Of a stretch of DNA of 64,000 bases, positions 1 to 12,348 are shown one piece after another. The notes under the pieces were generated by a model that saw only the letters and a list, made by a program, of their open reading frames with translations, was not told the DNA's origin and made no database searches. Position numbers and translations under genes: made by a program. Source of the stretch: Euonymus europaeus (Eukaryota; Streptophyta; Magnoliopsida; Celastrales; Celastraceae); NCBI GenBank assembly GCA_963580455.1, contig OY756960.1, positions 5,270,001-5,334,000 of the forward strand, given 5' to 3'. The stretch's first letter is position 1; every line of letters begins with the position of its first letter.

Positions 1-743
1 ATGTCTGATAACCCATATATGGGTATCAGTGCATCGAACAACCTAAAGCGAACAATATTGTTGATATGTATGAGGTGTAAAATTTATAAAATGGTATCGG
101 AGCCAGGCTGCTCGGTCCAGTTGGACTTAGATATGACCTCTACTCCACTTGTTGGGTTAGTGATATAACCCAGCCCACAAGTATGGGGAGTGTAAAAAGT
201 CTCATATTGGAAGATGTAGGACATTTCAAGCACTTTATATGTGTTAGGCCCACCCCCTCATTATAACAAGGCATTTTCTCATGTTATGTGAGTTGGGCCC
301 AGCCCACTTGCATAACTTGAGGAAGAACAAAGCCGTACGGGCCCGATGTATCCATCTGAATCGGATAACCTATATATGAGCTCGATGTATCAAGTGCATT
401 TTCTAGGGGTGTTAACGGTCGATTTTGGTCGATTTTTTTTACATATTTTGCTCAAACCGTTTTGTTGGTTATTGGTCGGTTATGTTGGTTTTTGGTCGAT
501 TTTTCAATAGGTCTTAGTATAAAATATGTAACTTTTTTTTAAAAAAACCGTCCAAACCATTCGATTTTGGTCGATTTCGATTTTGACGATTTTTTTGAGA
601 GCCCTAGCATTTTCTCATGTTTTTTTGAAGGTCGTGATCCATGTGAATCGGATAACTCATATATGAGCTCGATGTATCCAGTGAATTGGACAACTTAAAG
701 TGGACAATATTATTAGTATATATGGGGCGTGGAATTTATTATA
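1..743 (+). mobile_element. TRIM retrotransposon, 5' LTR cut by window edge
   Basis: A terminal-repeat retrotransposon in miniature with no coding capacity. The end of the 5' LTR occupies about 1-91. It is followed at 92-104 by TGGTATCGGAGCC, a close match to the usual initiator-Met tRNA primer-binding site. A short internal part runs to about 190, and the 3' LTR starts at 191 with TGTAAAAAGTCTCA and ends near 743. The same family occurs on the other strand at 19529-20250, which fixes the LTR limits here by comparison. The 3' LTR is interrupted by a 203-bp hAT-like insertion at 404-606. The left target duplication lies outside the window, so the integration site cannot be checked. Confidence 0.75.
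404..606. mobile_element. hAT-type MITE inside the TRIM LTR
   Basis: A 203-bp non-coding insertion flanked by a perfect 8-bp target duplication GCATTTTC (396-403 and 607-614), the size made by hAT transposases. The ends are imperfect inverted repeats, TAGGGGTGTT at the left and AGAGCCCTA at the right. The interior repeats the motif GGTCGATTTTGGTCGATTTTT, typical of hAT subterminal regions. It splits the 3' LTR of the TRIM and is therefore younger than it. Its termini resemble the right end of the hAT segment near 12348, which may be a source family. Confidence 0.8.
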
Positions 744-2379
744 GATTTGTTATGTCGTACAATAAAAAACTGCTACTTAAGTGTGGTGCCCATGTGAATT
801 TTGAGTGTTGTAATCGCTCAAGAGCAATAAAGTATTTGTTCAAATACAGTAACAAGGCCCTGAAAAAGTAAAGCAATGTTAAAAGAAAACGCTAAGTCAA
901 ATGATGTTGAGAAATAAGTTTGGATTGTTGTAATTTGCAAAATCAGTTTGTATATGAACTGTAGATATGTTGCTCCATTTGATGCGGTGTGGAGAATTTT
1001 GAATTCCACATACATTACAATTTTCCAACCGTTGAGAGCTTATCGATCTATATGCCATTGTTGGTTTTAAAACCTAAATTTTGACAATTGTGACATAACC
1101 TAAATCTGTGCAGATCTAAGATTCTTGTTCGTTATTACATGTGTTATCTCAAAAATGTTTTTATAGATTATTAAGAAAATATTGTATGTGACGTGTGAAA
1201 AGACTTGTTTAATGCTAGAAGTTATTTTGAATATAATTTATAAGTAGTTGACTTTCATATGACTTGAAACTCTTAGAAGTGGATTTTTATCACAACACTC
1301 TATTAGTCTTTGTCTTTATCTTGAATTGTTTTAGGAGTTTTGGTTTAGCTACAAGTGATAGTTGTTGACTTTAATATAAATTAAGCTCTTAGTGTTGCAC
1401 TTATATTATTTATTATTGTACACATTTATGATAACACTTTTGTTAGTGTTTTGTTTTAACCGTCAAACCTCGCGGTTCGATGACCCACGAGCAAGGTCGG
1501 GTTCAATAACACTGCCACAATCGTCTATTACTACTCTCACCGTTCCACTTTTTGGATCAAATAGCATTATCCCATCTCTGAAATTGTCTATGCCTCCTTC
1601 ATAATTGCTCCATTACTACTCCCATTGCCGCATCTTTTTTGCTCAAACAATATCATCCCATCTCTAAAATCATCCACCTCCTTCATACAGCACAATTGAT
1701 CCAATACTACTCCTACCGCCGCCTCTTTTTCGGCCAACCTTTGGGGGAGTTGGCTGGATAGAAATAAGAAATTAAGACCAGTAGAATACCAAACTGACAA
1801 TTGATACTTGTTGAAGCACCAGCCTGTACATTGCCTTCATCTTCAGGCAGATTTATCCCCACTCTACTTTCATAGTGTAGAATTATGAGAAAATAGTATG
1901 CAATATTATAGGTTTATATAGATATAGATATGAGTTTTGAATCTAAAATCGTCTGATAGAGACAAGGAATAAGAAAATGTCAGTGGTGCAAGTAAAAGAA
2001 AAACCGTCAGCAAATTGAATGAGAGACCCTTTTTAATATATGGAAGAAAAAAAACCTGCTGTTTCCATTAGATAAGTTTTCATAATCCAATTCCTAATAA
2101 TTTATGTACAATTCTTTTGCTTTTTATGGATAAACGTGGTAATTGTTCGCACGTTTATCATGAGTGAAATAATAATAATAACAGGGACCCAAACCCTAAT
2201 CCTTCTAAAAAACAAGTGAGAAGGAAGACAGAATGTTCCATGGAAACACCCCAACAACTAATGGAGATTAAAGATGTTGTCAATCATTTGAATGTAATAA
2301 GAGGGACCTTCTTGCCTCAATGCTCATGTCTTGCAATATTCAAAGATTATTGCAAACCAATAGCTCCGAATCGAATCAT
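744..2379. other. Intergenic, no supported gene
   Basis: AT-rich DNA with only short open frames and no recognisable domain. A degenerate direct repeat of about 100 bp lies at roughly 1520-1740 (blocks around CATCCCATCTCT). The right part, 2250-2379, is the probable 3' UTR side of the minus-strand kinase-like gene. Confidence 0.5.
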
Positions 2380-5300
2380 CTAGCTTCCAGGTAAGACATT
2401 TCCAGCCATGTAAGGCGATATGCATCCTCGCACCTGAAAGAAGTCAAATTCGTCAATTTACGAACTGGATAAAATGTTCAAGTTATGGACATTGAGATCG
2501 TCCATGTACTCCTAAGTAAAAGAGTTGAACCTGAGGCTCATTACTTGATAATTGATTAGGTAAATACAGAGACATACGTAACTATCCATTCCAAAGTAGG
2601 TATCATATACAAAAACTAAAGGTCAAGCATGTAAGTATGCCGATCGCAAGACTGAAAATTTGTTTAGCATCAAGAATATATTAAAAAAAGAAAGAAGAAA
2701 GGGTCACAGGCCACGATGCTAAGCAATACAGCTACATGATGTGAAACATATAGATCAGGTGATGTTTCTGGGCTAATAAGACATAATGTGAAAGCCACAG
2801 ATTAACTAGTGGGTTGACTTTGAGGCGAAGGGCTGAAAGCCATGGAACAACTAAAGCACAAACAAGGCTTTGCCAAAACCTTGGCCAGGAAATATGACTA
2901 ATGCAAAGCATATAAAAAATATTTTGAAGACAAGGCCAGGCTTGGCATAGCTACCAGAAGCTGGAGGGAAAGTAAGGTGTGACAATCCCTGGTTCAAAAG
3001 GACATTAAGACGAAAGCTTTTAGTACTAAGATATATACTGCATAAAATCTTTACAGAAGTGTAAGGAATTGGGAGGAACATAAGACTACAGGATTTTAGT
3101 AGTCTAAGGGTCACTTATGGATCCTTCACACAGGGATCAAACGGTTAAAAACAGCACATTAAAATTAACATGTGACGTCAAGCATATGCTTTTGAATAGT
3201 CATATAACCGACAGAGTACAGACAATTTTTCTAGTATAATGGAAATCAGAATTGCTTAACACTACGAAAGGAAAACATAGCAGAGGGGGTTGGCATTTAA
3301 AAAAAAAATATTTGCCATAATACTCCCCTAAAATGGTAAATTTAATCAATCTTCACTACTGCATTTAAGAAAATTTCCCCCATTCATCACAACAAAAGAA
3401 GAATATATGAGGAAGATAATAAATGATAAAAGGATACTGGCTTAATTAAAAGAATATGCTGGGAATTTTTCACCTGTGAAAATTGCCAGAACAAAAAATT
3501 GTAATGGTAAGTTGGTAACAATTCCCATCAATATTTTTACCAGTACTACTGAGAAACAACTCCTAATAATGCACGCTGAAGGTCCATAAGTGCATATACT
3601 CTCTTTAAAAAAAAAGAAAGGAAACAGAGTGGCATGCATCCAAATTACTGATTTACTGAAAGATATACTTAACTGAAAAAACATCAGCCTTCATTTTATA
3701 AAATGAAAAGTGAAAACACAACTTAACATGCAAATCAGACTGTAACTAAAATGGTAAAAGTAAAAATACATCCAAAACTATGCTAACTATGCTTAGTCAA
3801 CTTATAGGCAACTCAACATGACAATACAACCAACTAAAAGTGAAAAACCAAACCACCATAAGGACCGCTTCAACACAAATTGTGGCAAATAAATTAATGA
3901 GAAATCAATAAGCCAACTAAAACAGATGAGACAGCAATCTAAAGCCAACTTACCAAGACCAACACACCAAGGCAGACTTTCCGACCCTTCAGAACTAACT
4001 GCCAGCCCAACAATTGATCCATTCAGACTGTATAAAACTTCAGAATAGGGGACCTTGCATGAAAGATTAAAAAAAATAAAAATTTAAAAACAAAGAGGAG
4101 ATCTTAGGCCCAGGCAGTGTTGTAAAAACGCGTAAGGCGCTAGACCCTTCAAATGCCCGACCGAAGTGAGGCGCAATTTTTATTTTTTTAAAAAACTAAA
4201 TACATGCAATTGTAATATAAAAACTAAATAATTAAATGCGACAAACTAACAACATAAATTCAGAAATCATAGAACAATCAAACATAAATTGCAATTTTGC
4301 ATTGTTTTTTGGGTCCATCCACTCAGATCATGGAACTGTTATCACTTATTTTCTTTTGTGAACTTATCAGACCCATCAACAAGAATAGTTCTAAATCTGT
4401 ACAGCTATAGCTACAGTTTTGCAAAGATTAAAGCGATAAAAATTTAAAAACAAGAGAAAACATGTGGCAAGGAGAAGCAGATAAGGATTTCCCAGAAAAC
4501 ATCCAGTCCACTTATCAAGTGGAAGAGAATCGATTGATTTTGGAAGAGAAGAGGCCGATCGATTTGAAGCTGCTGCTCGACTGAGAGAAAAAACGCTGGA
4601 AGAAAAGAAGATGTGCGCCTATCGTGTTTTCTAGGGGGCTTCTTTTGCTGTTTTTTATTTTTTTCATGACTAAAAATCTTTGTTTTTACTTATTTTCCCT
4701 CTAATAACTTAATCTTATTTTTTCCGCCTGGGCTCAAGCACATGTCTAGGCAATTGCTGGACTGAAGTCAGGCGAGGCCCTGGGAGTGTGCTTCGCTTGG
4801 CACGCCTAGACGTGTGCCTCTTCACAACACTGAGCCCAGGGCAGTTATACAATGTAATAGAGTGGAACGCAAGACCCTCAACCAGAACAATTTGTACGCT
4901 CGTGCCCACTGGTACCTGACCCTCATATCTGTCTCTCCCAAGCCAATGTCTCATGGATGCTGGAGAGTCTATGCCTACCAAGCTCCCTTGCAGTGCGCCA
5001 TAACCCAAGCCCACAGGTGTTCTGATTTAGAAGTGTTAGGCACACCTTTATAACTACACTTTACCCCCACATCCAAGCGATGTGAGACTACCATAATGCC
5101 AAAACCTCAAGATATTCAAAGAGAAGCCTCAAACTATCAACTACTGCCTTAAATGTCATTACAGAGTTATAGTAAGCGGGAATATTTTCCAACACAAAAC
5201 TTCCAAAAACAGTATCACAGTAGTCCATTTGATGAGTAAGACCTACCTTACAATAAAGATGTCTAATCTTGACACTTGATATCAGAACTTCATAAGGAGG

Positions 5301-7820
5301 GTGAGCTGCAAGTGCATTTGCAAGTTCCTTGATTGTGGTGATATTCAAGTTACATGGAAGGCACTGCCTAAAATAAGCCATAATTCGTAGGTTGCGCAAA
5401 AGATGTGCATCCTTTTTAACCAGTACCCTGGAAATAAAAATCAGATCTAAATATTACAAGTCACTATATCCCACAACAACAAAAGCCTTAGACACAAGTT
5501 GTGAGTCTATGAGACTATGCGTCATAACTCATAATCCATGTTATACAACTTCATTAAAGACCAGCAAAAAAGTAAAGGCCACAAAATTGAGACAGATACG
5601 TTTTTAGTGGAGCCCTTTATCAAGCAAAGAACCACCAGGACCCAGGATTACATAACAGTTATCTACATATAAAAACTACATATATAAGATAATTTACATA
5701 CCAGAACTTTTTCACAGAATGGCATCAAATTTAAGATGCTGGAAACATACTACTTTAAAATAAAACTGAATTTTGCTTTAAATAACAGAATGTAAAATAA
5801 CAGAATTTTGCTTTTGTGGGATGGTTGCAGTGGGAAGGTAAAATAAAACTGAACAAGTAGAATAGAAAATGTAGGATCTTTACTTGCTGTCAATCATAGA
5901 AAATATATAACGCAAGGGGGAAATGAAGATCCAAAAAATCTAGGGAAAAAAATACAAGGTCATATATCAAAGAGTTTCTCGGTAAACTTACAATCTGTTG
6001 AAAGAGTCCTGACGAGCTGAATTGATTTCAATAATGTTAACCTCTCCCTCACTATTATCACCTAACCAGAATGCCCCAGCTGGTAGGTTCTTACTCTCAG
6101 CAGATACTTTTATTTTAACTACATGATTCGGACAAATATATTTCAACATATCGACCAATAGATCATAACCAACACCTGGATGCAAAAGAGGGAAAAAGTC
6201 ACTTGGTGTTTCAATTAAATTGAGTAGCTTTCTTGTATTAAAGAATCATACAGCAATACAAAAATAATAAGCAAATACAAGATTAAAAAAGAAATATACT
6301 AACTTTGAAAGGTAAAGAGGAATTATGTACCTGCCTTTTACCCAACCAGCTGTATTCACGACAAGCGGCAACTCAGTCATCCCAGGAAATTCGCTTTTGT
6401 CGAACATGCAGTACTCCTTTTGATAATAATCGTACAGAGCAAATACACACTTCAAGTATTGTATTGGATCCCTCTTAGACGAAGCATCCCCAAAGAAAAA
6501 GTATCTGGGAGAATTATCAAAACCATGTTAAAGACCATATTCTGTAAATATTCTTATAATATCTGCTACAACAAGAAAAATGCCATTCAAATGGATATCC
6601 AATATCCATTCAGGATCAACTATATAGAGTAACTAAAACAAAACAAAATGAGCTAAAAAGAGAACCTAAGAAATGAAATCAACAATGACAATCTAGATCA
6701 ACCGTGAAAGCTAACAGCACCAAAGATATTTTAGATTGTGCATTTTCCTTCTATGAATATATCAAAGTATACGTCAGCCTTATCTGGGTACCCTAACACT
6801 AACATTGCATAAGAGACATAATTAAACAAAATTCTTAAAAATAAGATATCGAACACTTATTTCATCCATTAAAGCAACAAGTTTAAATAACTATTTTAGC
6901 CATTCAAAAAAAAAACTGTTTCAGGATGACTTCCTCTCTGGTCTCTTCATGCATGGCACTGCCAAATCTGATTTCAAAGAAAAAGTAACAGGCTAAAGCA
7001 CCTTTTTGATTATAAGTAAAGGGAACTATAATAATTATAAAAAAGCTCCTCACAAGGACTTATCTTTAAAAGTGTAATAGGCATATAGTTTTTGAGTACA
7101 CAACCGCAAAAATATACCTGGTGTTAATGTATCAACCACAGTGAGTGACAGAAAACCAGGAGCAGTAAACTCAGATTGCCCAACATCTGTGTCCACATAA
7201 GCTACTTTCCCGTATCTGAAAATATAGCTCCAAATCGTCGAGAGAACCTAGTTACAACTTACAATTCATCTATATAGAGGGAAATACATGGTACCCCATA
7301 TAACTCAAACAATGGAAAATGATTAAAATAAATTTATGAATAACAGGTCCCATAAAGACCTATTCCAATACCGCAACTGTATACTGACATCTTTTTTAGG
7401 TTTTATTAAAATATCATAAGGAGTGCAGTAATACCTAACGCTCAAGTTGAAAATAGTCATAGTAAAACTCACAAAACAAGCAGCCAATATGCAGCATCAT
7501 CATCATCAATAACAAATTAACAACAACAACAATAATAGAAATAACTGACCAGGACACATTCAAACAGTTGCAGCACTTGTAATTCACGTCAAAAACAGCT
7601 TGATGGACTAAAATATTTAAAGATGAACAGACCTGTTGAGAAGGACGTTGAGGAGGTAGCGAGAGAAGGTGGATTTTTCGCAGTTTTTGGGGCCACAGAC
7701 CAAAGTAATTGAAGGAGTTGAATGGACTGAATCATAGGCAACAGAGTCTGCAGCATTCACCCACTCATCTGGTATGTATATGTTCGCGGAAGAATTTTCA
7801 TGGTTTGACAGAGAAGCCAT
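2380..7820 (-). CDS. NOL9: NOL9/Grc3-like polynucleotide 5'-hydroxyl kinase, possibly defective
   Basis: Nuclear kinases of this CLP1/NOL9 family phosphorylate RNA 5'-OH ends during pre-rRNA processing. Exons read by eye: 7633-7820, 7118-7215, 6931-6967, 6335-6504, 5992-6175, 5247-5427, 3954-4053 and 2380-2433, ending in TAG. Recognisable blocks are YVDTDVGQSEFTAPGFLSLT, FFFGDASSKRDP, LPLVVNTAGWVKG, KNLPAGAFWLGD, MAYFRQCLP, YSLNGSIVGLAVSS and the C-terminal RGCISPYMAGNVLP. The P-loop reads GPKNCEKST where the family has GPKNSGKST, so the Walker A glycine is Glu. Frame across exons 4 and 5 is kept only with a GC donor (AAAG/GCAGGT). I cannot find the penultimate exon (the conserved RGID to PTCLL block, about 42 residues), and joining exon 7 to the last exon breaks frame. 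An hAT insertion sits in the exon 6-7 intron. It could be a decaying paralogue. Confidence 0.72.
4115..4832. mobile_element. Non-autonomous hAT element in an intron of the NOL9-like gene
   Basis: A 718-bp element bounded by inverted ends CAGTGTTGTAAAAACGCG at the left and CTCTTCACAACACTG at the right. An 8-bp target duplication flanks it, GGCCCAGG (4107-4114) and AGCCCAGG (4833-4840), 7 of 8 matching. It has no transposase. The left subterminal stretch (about 4195-4290) is nearly the same as 8400-8500, so both belong to one family. It lies between exons 3954-4053 and 5247-5427 of the host gene, leaving both splice sites intact. Confidence 0.85.
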
Positions 7821-8366
7821 GACTCCCTCTCAGTCGCAAATGGGATCCCAAAGCGGGCGGACTATTTGAAAAATAAATAAGTCACGGCCAATTGGTTTTG
7901 AGCTACAATTAGACACATATTTATAATATCAATATATCATACCAAAAATTAGGTTCGGGGTCAATTGGGTGCGGGGAAGGTATTAGCATCCTACAACACT
8001 CGTTTACGCGGTTACCAAACTTAAACAGAGGCTAGCAAAAACATTTTGAATTTTTTTTGGAAAAGTTATATCTACACAAAGATCGAGCCCCACAAATTGG
8101 GAATATTTATGCTCACACAATTTTTAAAGTGTTTTTTGAAAAATAAAGATATTTAGAAAAAACCTCCGTCTACACGGAATTTGAGCCCACGAATCAGAGT
8201 ACACAAGCTTTGCACAATTTTTAGAATATTTTTCATTGATGAAAGATTATTTGAAAAAAAAGAGTAAAAAATATTTTTGGATTTTTGGAAAAACAAATGT
8301 CCCACCTTCGAAATTAACAATAACTATTCAGACTTAAGTCGTTTTTCTCAAATGGGTGGTGTGAAC
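7821..8366. other. Upstream region of the NOL9-like gene
   Basis: The 5' flank of the minus-strand kinase-like gene. From about 7920 on it contains a low-copy-looking repetitive stretch with GGGTGCGGGGAAGGTATTAG, which resembles dispersed plant repeats. No reading frame or clear TATA box was found. Confidence 0.4.
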
Positions 8367-8500
8367 CAATGTTGTCAAAGGCAAAAGGCGCACTAAGGCG
8401 GTAAATATATGCAATTGTAATATAAAAACTAAATAATTAGATACAACAAACTTACATAATATGAAATTTAGACAAAAAATTCAGAAATCATAGAACAATA
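8367..8500 (+). mobile_element. Left end of a CAATGTTGTC-type hAT element
   Basis: It begins CAATGTTGTCAAAGGC, matching the terminal repeat of the element at 4115-4832 apart from one base, followed by the shared subterminal block TATATGCAATTGTAATATAA. No matching right terminus (GACAACATTG or similar) is visible downstream before 12.5 kb. Either the element is truncated, or an unrelated hAT inserted into or recombined with it. Confidence 0.6.
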
Positions 8501-9275
8501 AGTGGCTTCAAATCTTCAATCGTCCACCTCGCAAGCTCACAACCTCACACCTTCTAGGCTTCTACTCTTCCGGTCTTCCAGTTCCACTATTCTAGAGTTC
8601 TAGTATTCAATTACCAAATCTCGACATCTCGCTACTCAGGTATGTCCATATCTTCCTTCCCTCATTCTTTGATAACAACTCAAGGTTGATTTAATTAAGT
8701 TCTTCAATAGTTCAATTATGGTTTCTTACTTTCTTCCGTTTTTTAATTGAAGGGAAGTTGGAGGCTTGGAGGTTGGCTACATTTGAGATTTCTTGAATTC
8801 AACTCCTTGTTCTCTCTTGCTATATCAGGTAGATTTACTGATTTAGTGTAAATGTCATCATTCATTAATTAATTGCTTAATTGCTTACATTTGGGATCAT
8901 GCTTAATTGCTTACCTTGATCTTTAATTGCTTACTGTTTTTAATTTGAAGTGTGGTAATTCGTTATTAATAGGGGATAGATTTAGTATAAATAGGTTTTG
9001 TAAAAGATTAGTATAAATAGGTTTTGCATAGTTGGGGTAAAATTTATAAGATGCTCACTGTAAGTGTAAAGTCTCTTGTACCAAATGTAGTCTATTAAGA
9101 TGAGTTACAACAGTTATGAGTTTTGACTTTTTGTGATCTCTTCTTGAATGGTTGTGCCTTTATTGGAATAATTGAATTGAAGAATTTTTGCTTTCTAATT
9201 TCTATGTTCAAGTGCTTATATGGAATGGAATTGGATTTTGTTTTTACTTTCTATGCTGAAATCTGAATTGTCTTT

Positions 9276-11560
9276 ATGAATTCTAGGATCGCCATTATGG
9301 AGGCGAGTAACCCTAGTTATCAAAACTCATCTTCTCCAACACCTCCCACCAAACAACCTCAAACTGCAAAAACACTTCCCCCACGACCTCGTAAGCCAAA
9401 ATCCTTAGTGTGGGATCATTTTAAAAAAAAGGAGGTAAAAGATAAGGGGATGAGGGCTGTTTGCAATTATTGTAGCTCTGATTATGCATGTAATACACAA
9501 CTTAATGGGACTTCCACCTTGTGGACACAATTGCACCAATATTGCCCAAAATCTCCATTGAGAGAGGAAAAAATCGGAAAACTCTTTCATTTGAGAGCAA
9601 GGGTACCTTGGTGGCACACACATTTAACAAGGAGAGGAGTAGAATAGCATGTGCAAAGATGGTTATCATAGATGAGCTTCCATTTAACTTTGTTGAAGGG
9701 GTAGGATTCAAGTTGTTAATGAAAGAGGCCCAACCTAAGTTTGATCCCCCATCTCGTACAACTGTTGCTAGGTATATGTGGACCTTGTTTTATAATGAAA
9801 AGGCAACTTTGAAAAGCATTCTCTCTCTTCCCAACTAAAGAGTTTCTCTTATTACAGACACATGGACCTCCGTTCAAAACATCAACTATATGGCTCTAAC
9901 GGCCCATTTCATTGATGAGAAATGGAAGTTGCATAAAAGAATTATAAACTTTTGTCAAATTACCAACCACAAAGGTGATGCCATTGGGAGACTCATTGAA
10001 AGGTGTTTGAGTGATTGGGGTGTAGACAAGGTGTTCACTATCACACTTGACAATGCATCTGCTAATGATGTGGCAATTAGGCATGTTGCAAAACAATTCA
10101 AGCATTGGAAAACTCTCCAATTTGATGGCAATTTTTTACATATGAGGTGTTTTGCACACATCATCAATTTGATTGTCAATGATGGGTTGAGAGAAATGCA
10201 TAGCTCAATTAAGAATATTCGGAAGGCTTGTAAGTATACGAGATCCTCACCATCTAGGTTGGAGAAGTTTAGACAATGTTTTGTGTTGGAGAAGTTTGAT
10301 GGCAAAGGTTTAATGCTTTTGGAGTGTAAAACTAGGTGGAATTCCACCTATTTAATATTAGAGGCAGCTTTAAAAGTGCAAAGGGCATTTGAAGGATTGG
10401 AAGAAGAAACCAATGATTATGTTGCTTACTTTGACATTAATGTGCATGATGGTGAGAGGCCCGCAAAGAAGAAAAGGCGAGTAATCGTTGTTGACGTTCA
10501 AGATGGTGATGAGTCTAGAAAACTAATGCCTCCTAGTCGATCGGATTGGATTTATGCAAGAACTTTTGTGAAGTTCTTGAAGAGATTCTATGATGCGACT
10601 TTAAGACTTAGTTCTTACAAAACGGTGACAACTAATGTGCCTTTTCCTAAGACGTATAGCATTGTTGATAAGTTGAAAAGAGCAATGGAAAATGAAGAAC
10701 CTATTTTGAAGATGGTTGCAACTTCAATGAAAGAAAAGTTTGACAAGTATTGGGGGAATATCAAAGATGTGAACCAAATTGTGGTTGTGGCAATGCTCCT
10801 TGATCCTAGGTATAAAATGGACCTAGTCCAATGGGGATATGAGTTATTGGAAGATGATGCTTCCAAAATTGATGGGTTGGTGGCTTGAGTGAGAGAACTT
10901 TTATTCCAAATGTATGAAGATTACAAAAAGGACACTCCCGGGAGTTGCTCAACCTAATGTGTGGCAAATATCAATGATGGTGAGGGGACTTTAAATCAAG
11001 AGGATGCAGATTCAAACTTTGTATTGTTCATGAGGAGGAGAAAAGAGAGAGATGTGATACAAATTCGGAATGAGGTTGATAAATATTTATTGGAAGCGGC
11101 TGAAAATCCCAAAAATATAGCATTTAATTTGTTGAATTGGTGGAAAGAAAATCAGCCAAGATATCCAATACTATCTAAGATTGCAAGGGATGTATTTGCT
11201 GTTCCAGTTTCTAGTGTGCCTTCAGAATCGGCATTTAGTGTAGGAAAGCGAGTTGTGAACCCTTTTTGTTCTTGTTTAACTCCTAAAACAGTGGAGGCAC
11301 TAATTTGCACCAATGATTGGCTTAGAAATGTACCTTTCGACTTCTACAAAGAGCTGAATGAAGAAGAAGTGGAGTATTACACCAAATGTGAGAAAATTGA
11401 AAAAGGTTTGTTACTTTGTTATATTGAATTTTAAATAATTTATTGTATTCAATTCTTTCAATTTATAACAGTTTAATGTTATTGAGTTGTAGAGGTTGAA
11501 TCTTTCCAAGATTCTGGATCTGCACCTTCACCTTCTAGTGCTGCTACTATTTCAAAGTGA
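9276..11560 (+). pseudogene. Ac-like hAT transposase, broken
   Basis: Transposase of the Ac/Tam3 group, cut-and-paste mobility of hAT DNA. Domain order is an N-terminal BED zinc finger (WDHFKKKE, then CNYC and the distal LHQYC), the catalytic region including ITDTWTSVQNINYMALTAHF and CFAHIINLIV, a DUF4413-like segment, and the C-terminal dimerisation block with WW, YPILSKIARD and VSSVPSESAFSVGKRVV. A short last exon (11493-11560) follows a G/GTTTG donor near 11406. It is inactive. A frameshift lies in the A-run at about 9568-9573. In-frame stops occur at 9836-9838 (TAA), 10886-10888 (TGA) and 10955-10957 (TAA). Otherwise all segments stay in one frame, which suggests recent inactivation. The 5' leader (8500-9275) contains likely non-coding exons. 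Confidence 0.9.
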
Positions 11561-12181
11561 CTGCAGGAATGAAATTTTTTAATTTCACCCTCTCAGGTCA
11601 GTTTACTGCCTTAGTGGACTTCATTTTTGTCCTTTGCAGCTTTGCTGGACTTAATTTTTGACACCTTTACATCTTTGACTTTTGATTGGCAGGTTATGAA
11701 TTGATTTCAAGTTTGAAGTTTGAATATTGTTATGGAAATTGGAATGCAGATTGCAAAGTGTTCTTGACTTCGATTCTCTATTTTATGTTTGAAAGTTTCA
11801 CATCTGTGTTAGTTGAACTGTTAATGACTTGATGTGTTTTATTTTGGAGTTGAAACTTTTGCATTTCATTTTGATTATGTATTTTGGATGACTGTAATGA
11901 CTATTTGAAGTTTGAACCTTGCTGTGGATATGGACTTAATTATGGAGTGATGGAAATGGACTATGAAGTTATAAGGATTATGCAAGTTTGAGACTTGATA
12001 GAGTTGGGACTTGCATTTTAATTGATTGTAGAGTGTAGATTATGAATGTATGATTGTAATAACTTTACTATTTTATAACTTTCATTACTATTTTAAGATT
12101 TTAATTGGGCCTTTGTGCCAAAAAAATAGTATCTATTTAACTGTGTAAAATTGTAAATAGACAAAAAAATGTGTATTAATA

Positions 12182-12348
12182 CTGTTGGAGTTCGAAATCG
12201 AAACCGAACCGTATTAATAGTTAACCGTATTAACGATTTTAACTATCAATGGCTTGGTTTCGGTTACACATAATACCAAATTGTGACTGCCGGTTCTGTT
12301 ACTGCATTAGCCCCAACGGTCCGGTTAACTGAACCGTGTACACCCCTA
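12182..12348 (+). mobile_element. Right terminus of a TAGGGGTG-type hAT element
   Basis: The sequence ends GAACCGTGTACACCCCTA and carries several subterminal GAACCG/GGTTCGG-type motifs on both strands, the layout typical of hAT ends. It is probably the 3' end of the transposase element beginning upstream. No left terminus with TAGGGGTGTACACGG was found between 7.8 and 9.3 kb, so the 5' end is missing or of the other family. Confidence 0.6.

Noticed and set aside
2851..3114. 87-codon minus frame inside the NOL9-like locus
   Set aside because: It lies where an exon is missing but does not contain the conserved block, and no splice sites fit.
4715..5053. Frames of 79-99 codons on both strands
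   Set aside because: They straddle the hAT right terminus and intron sequence.
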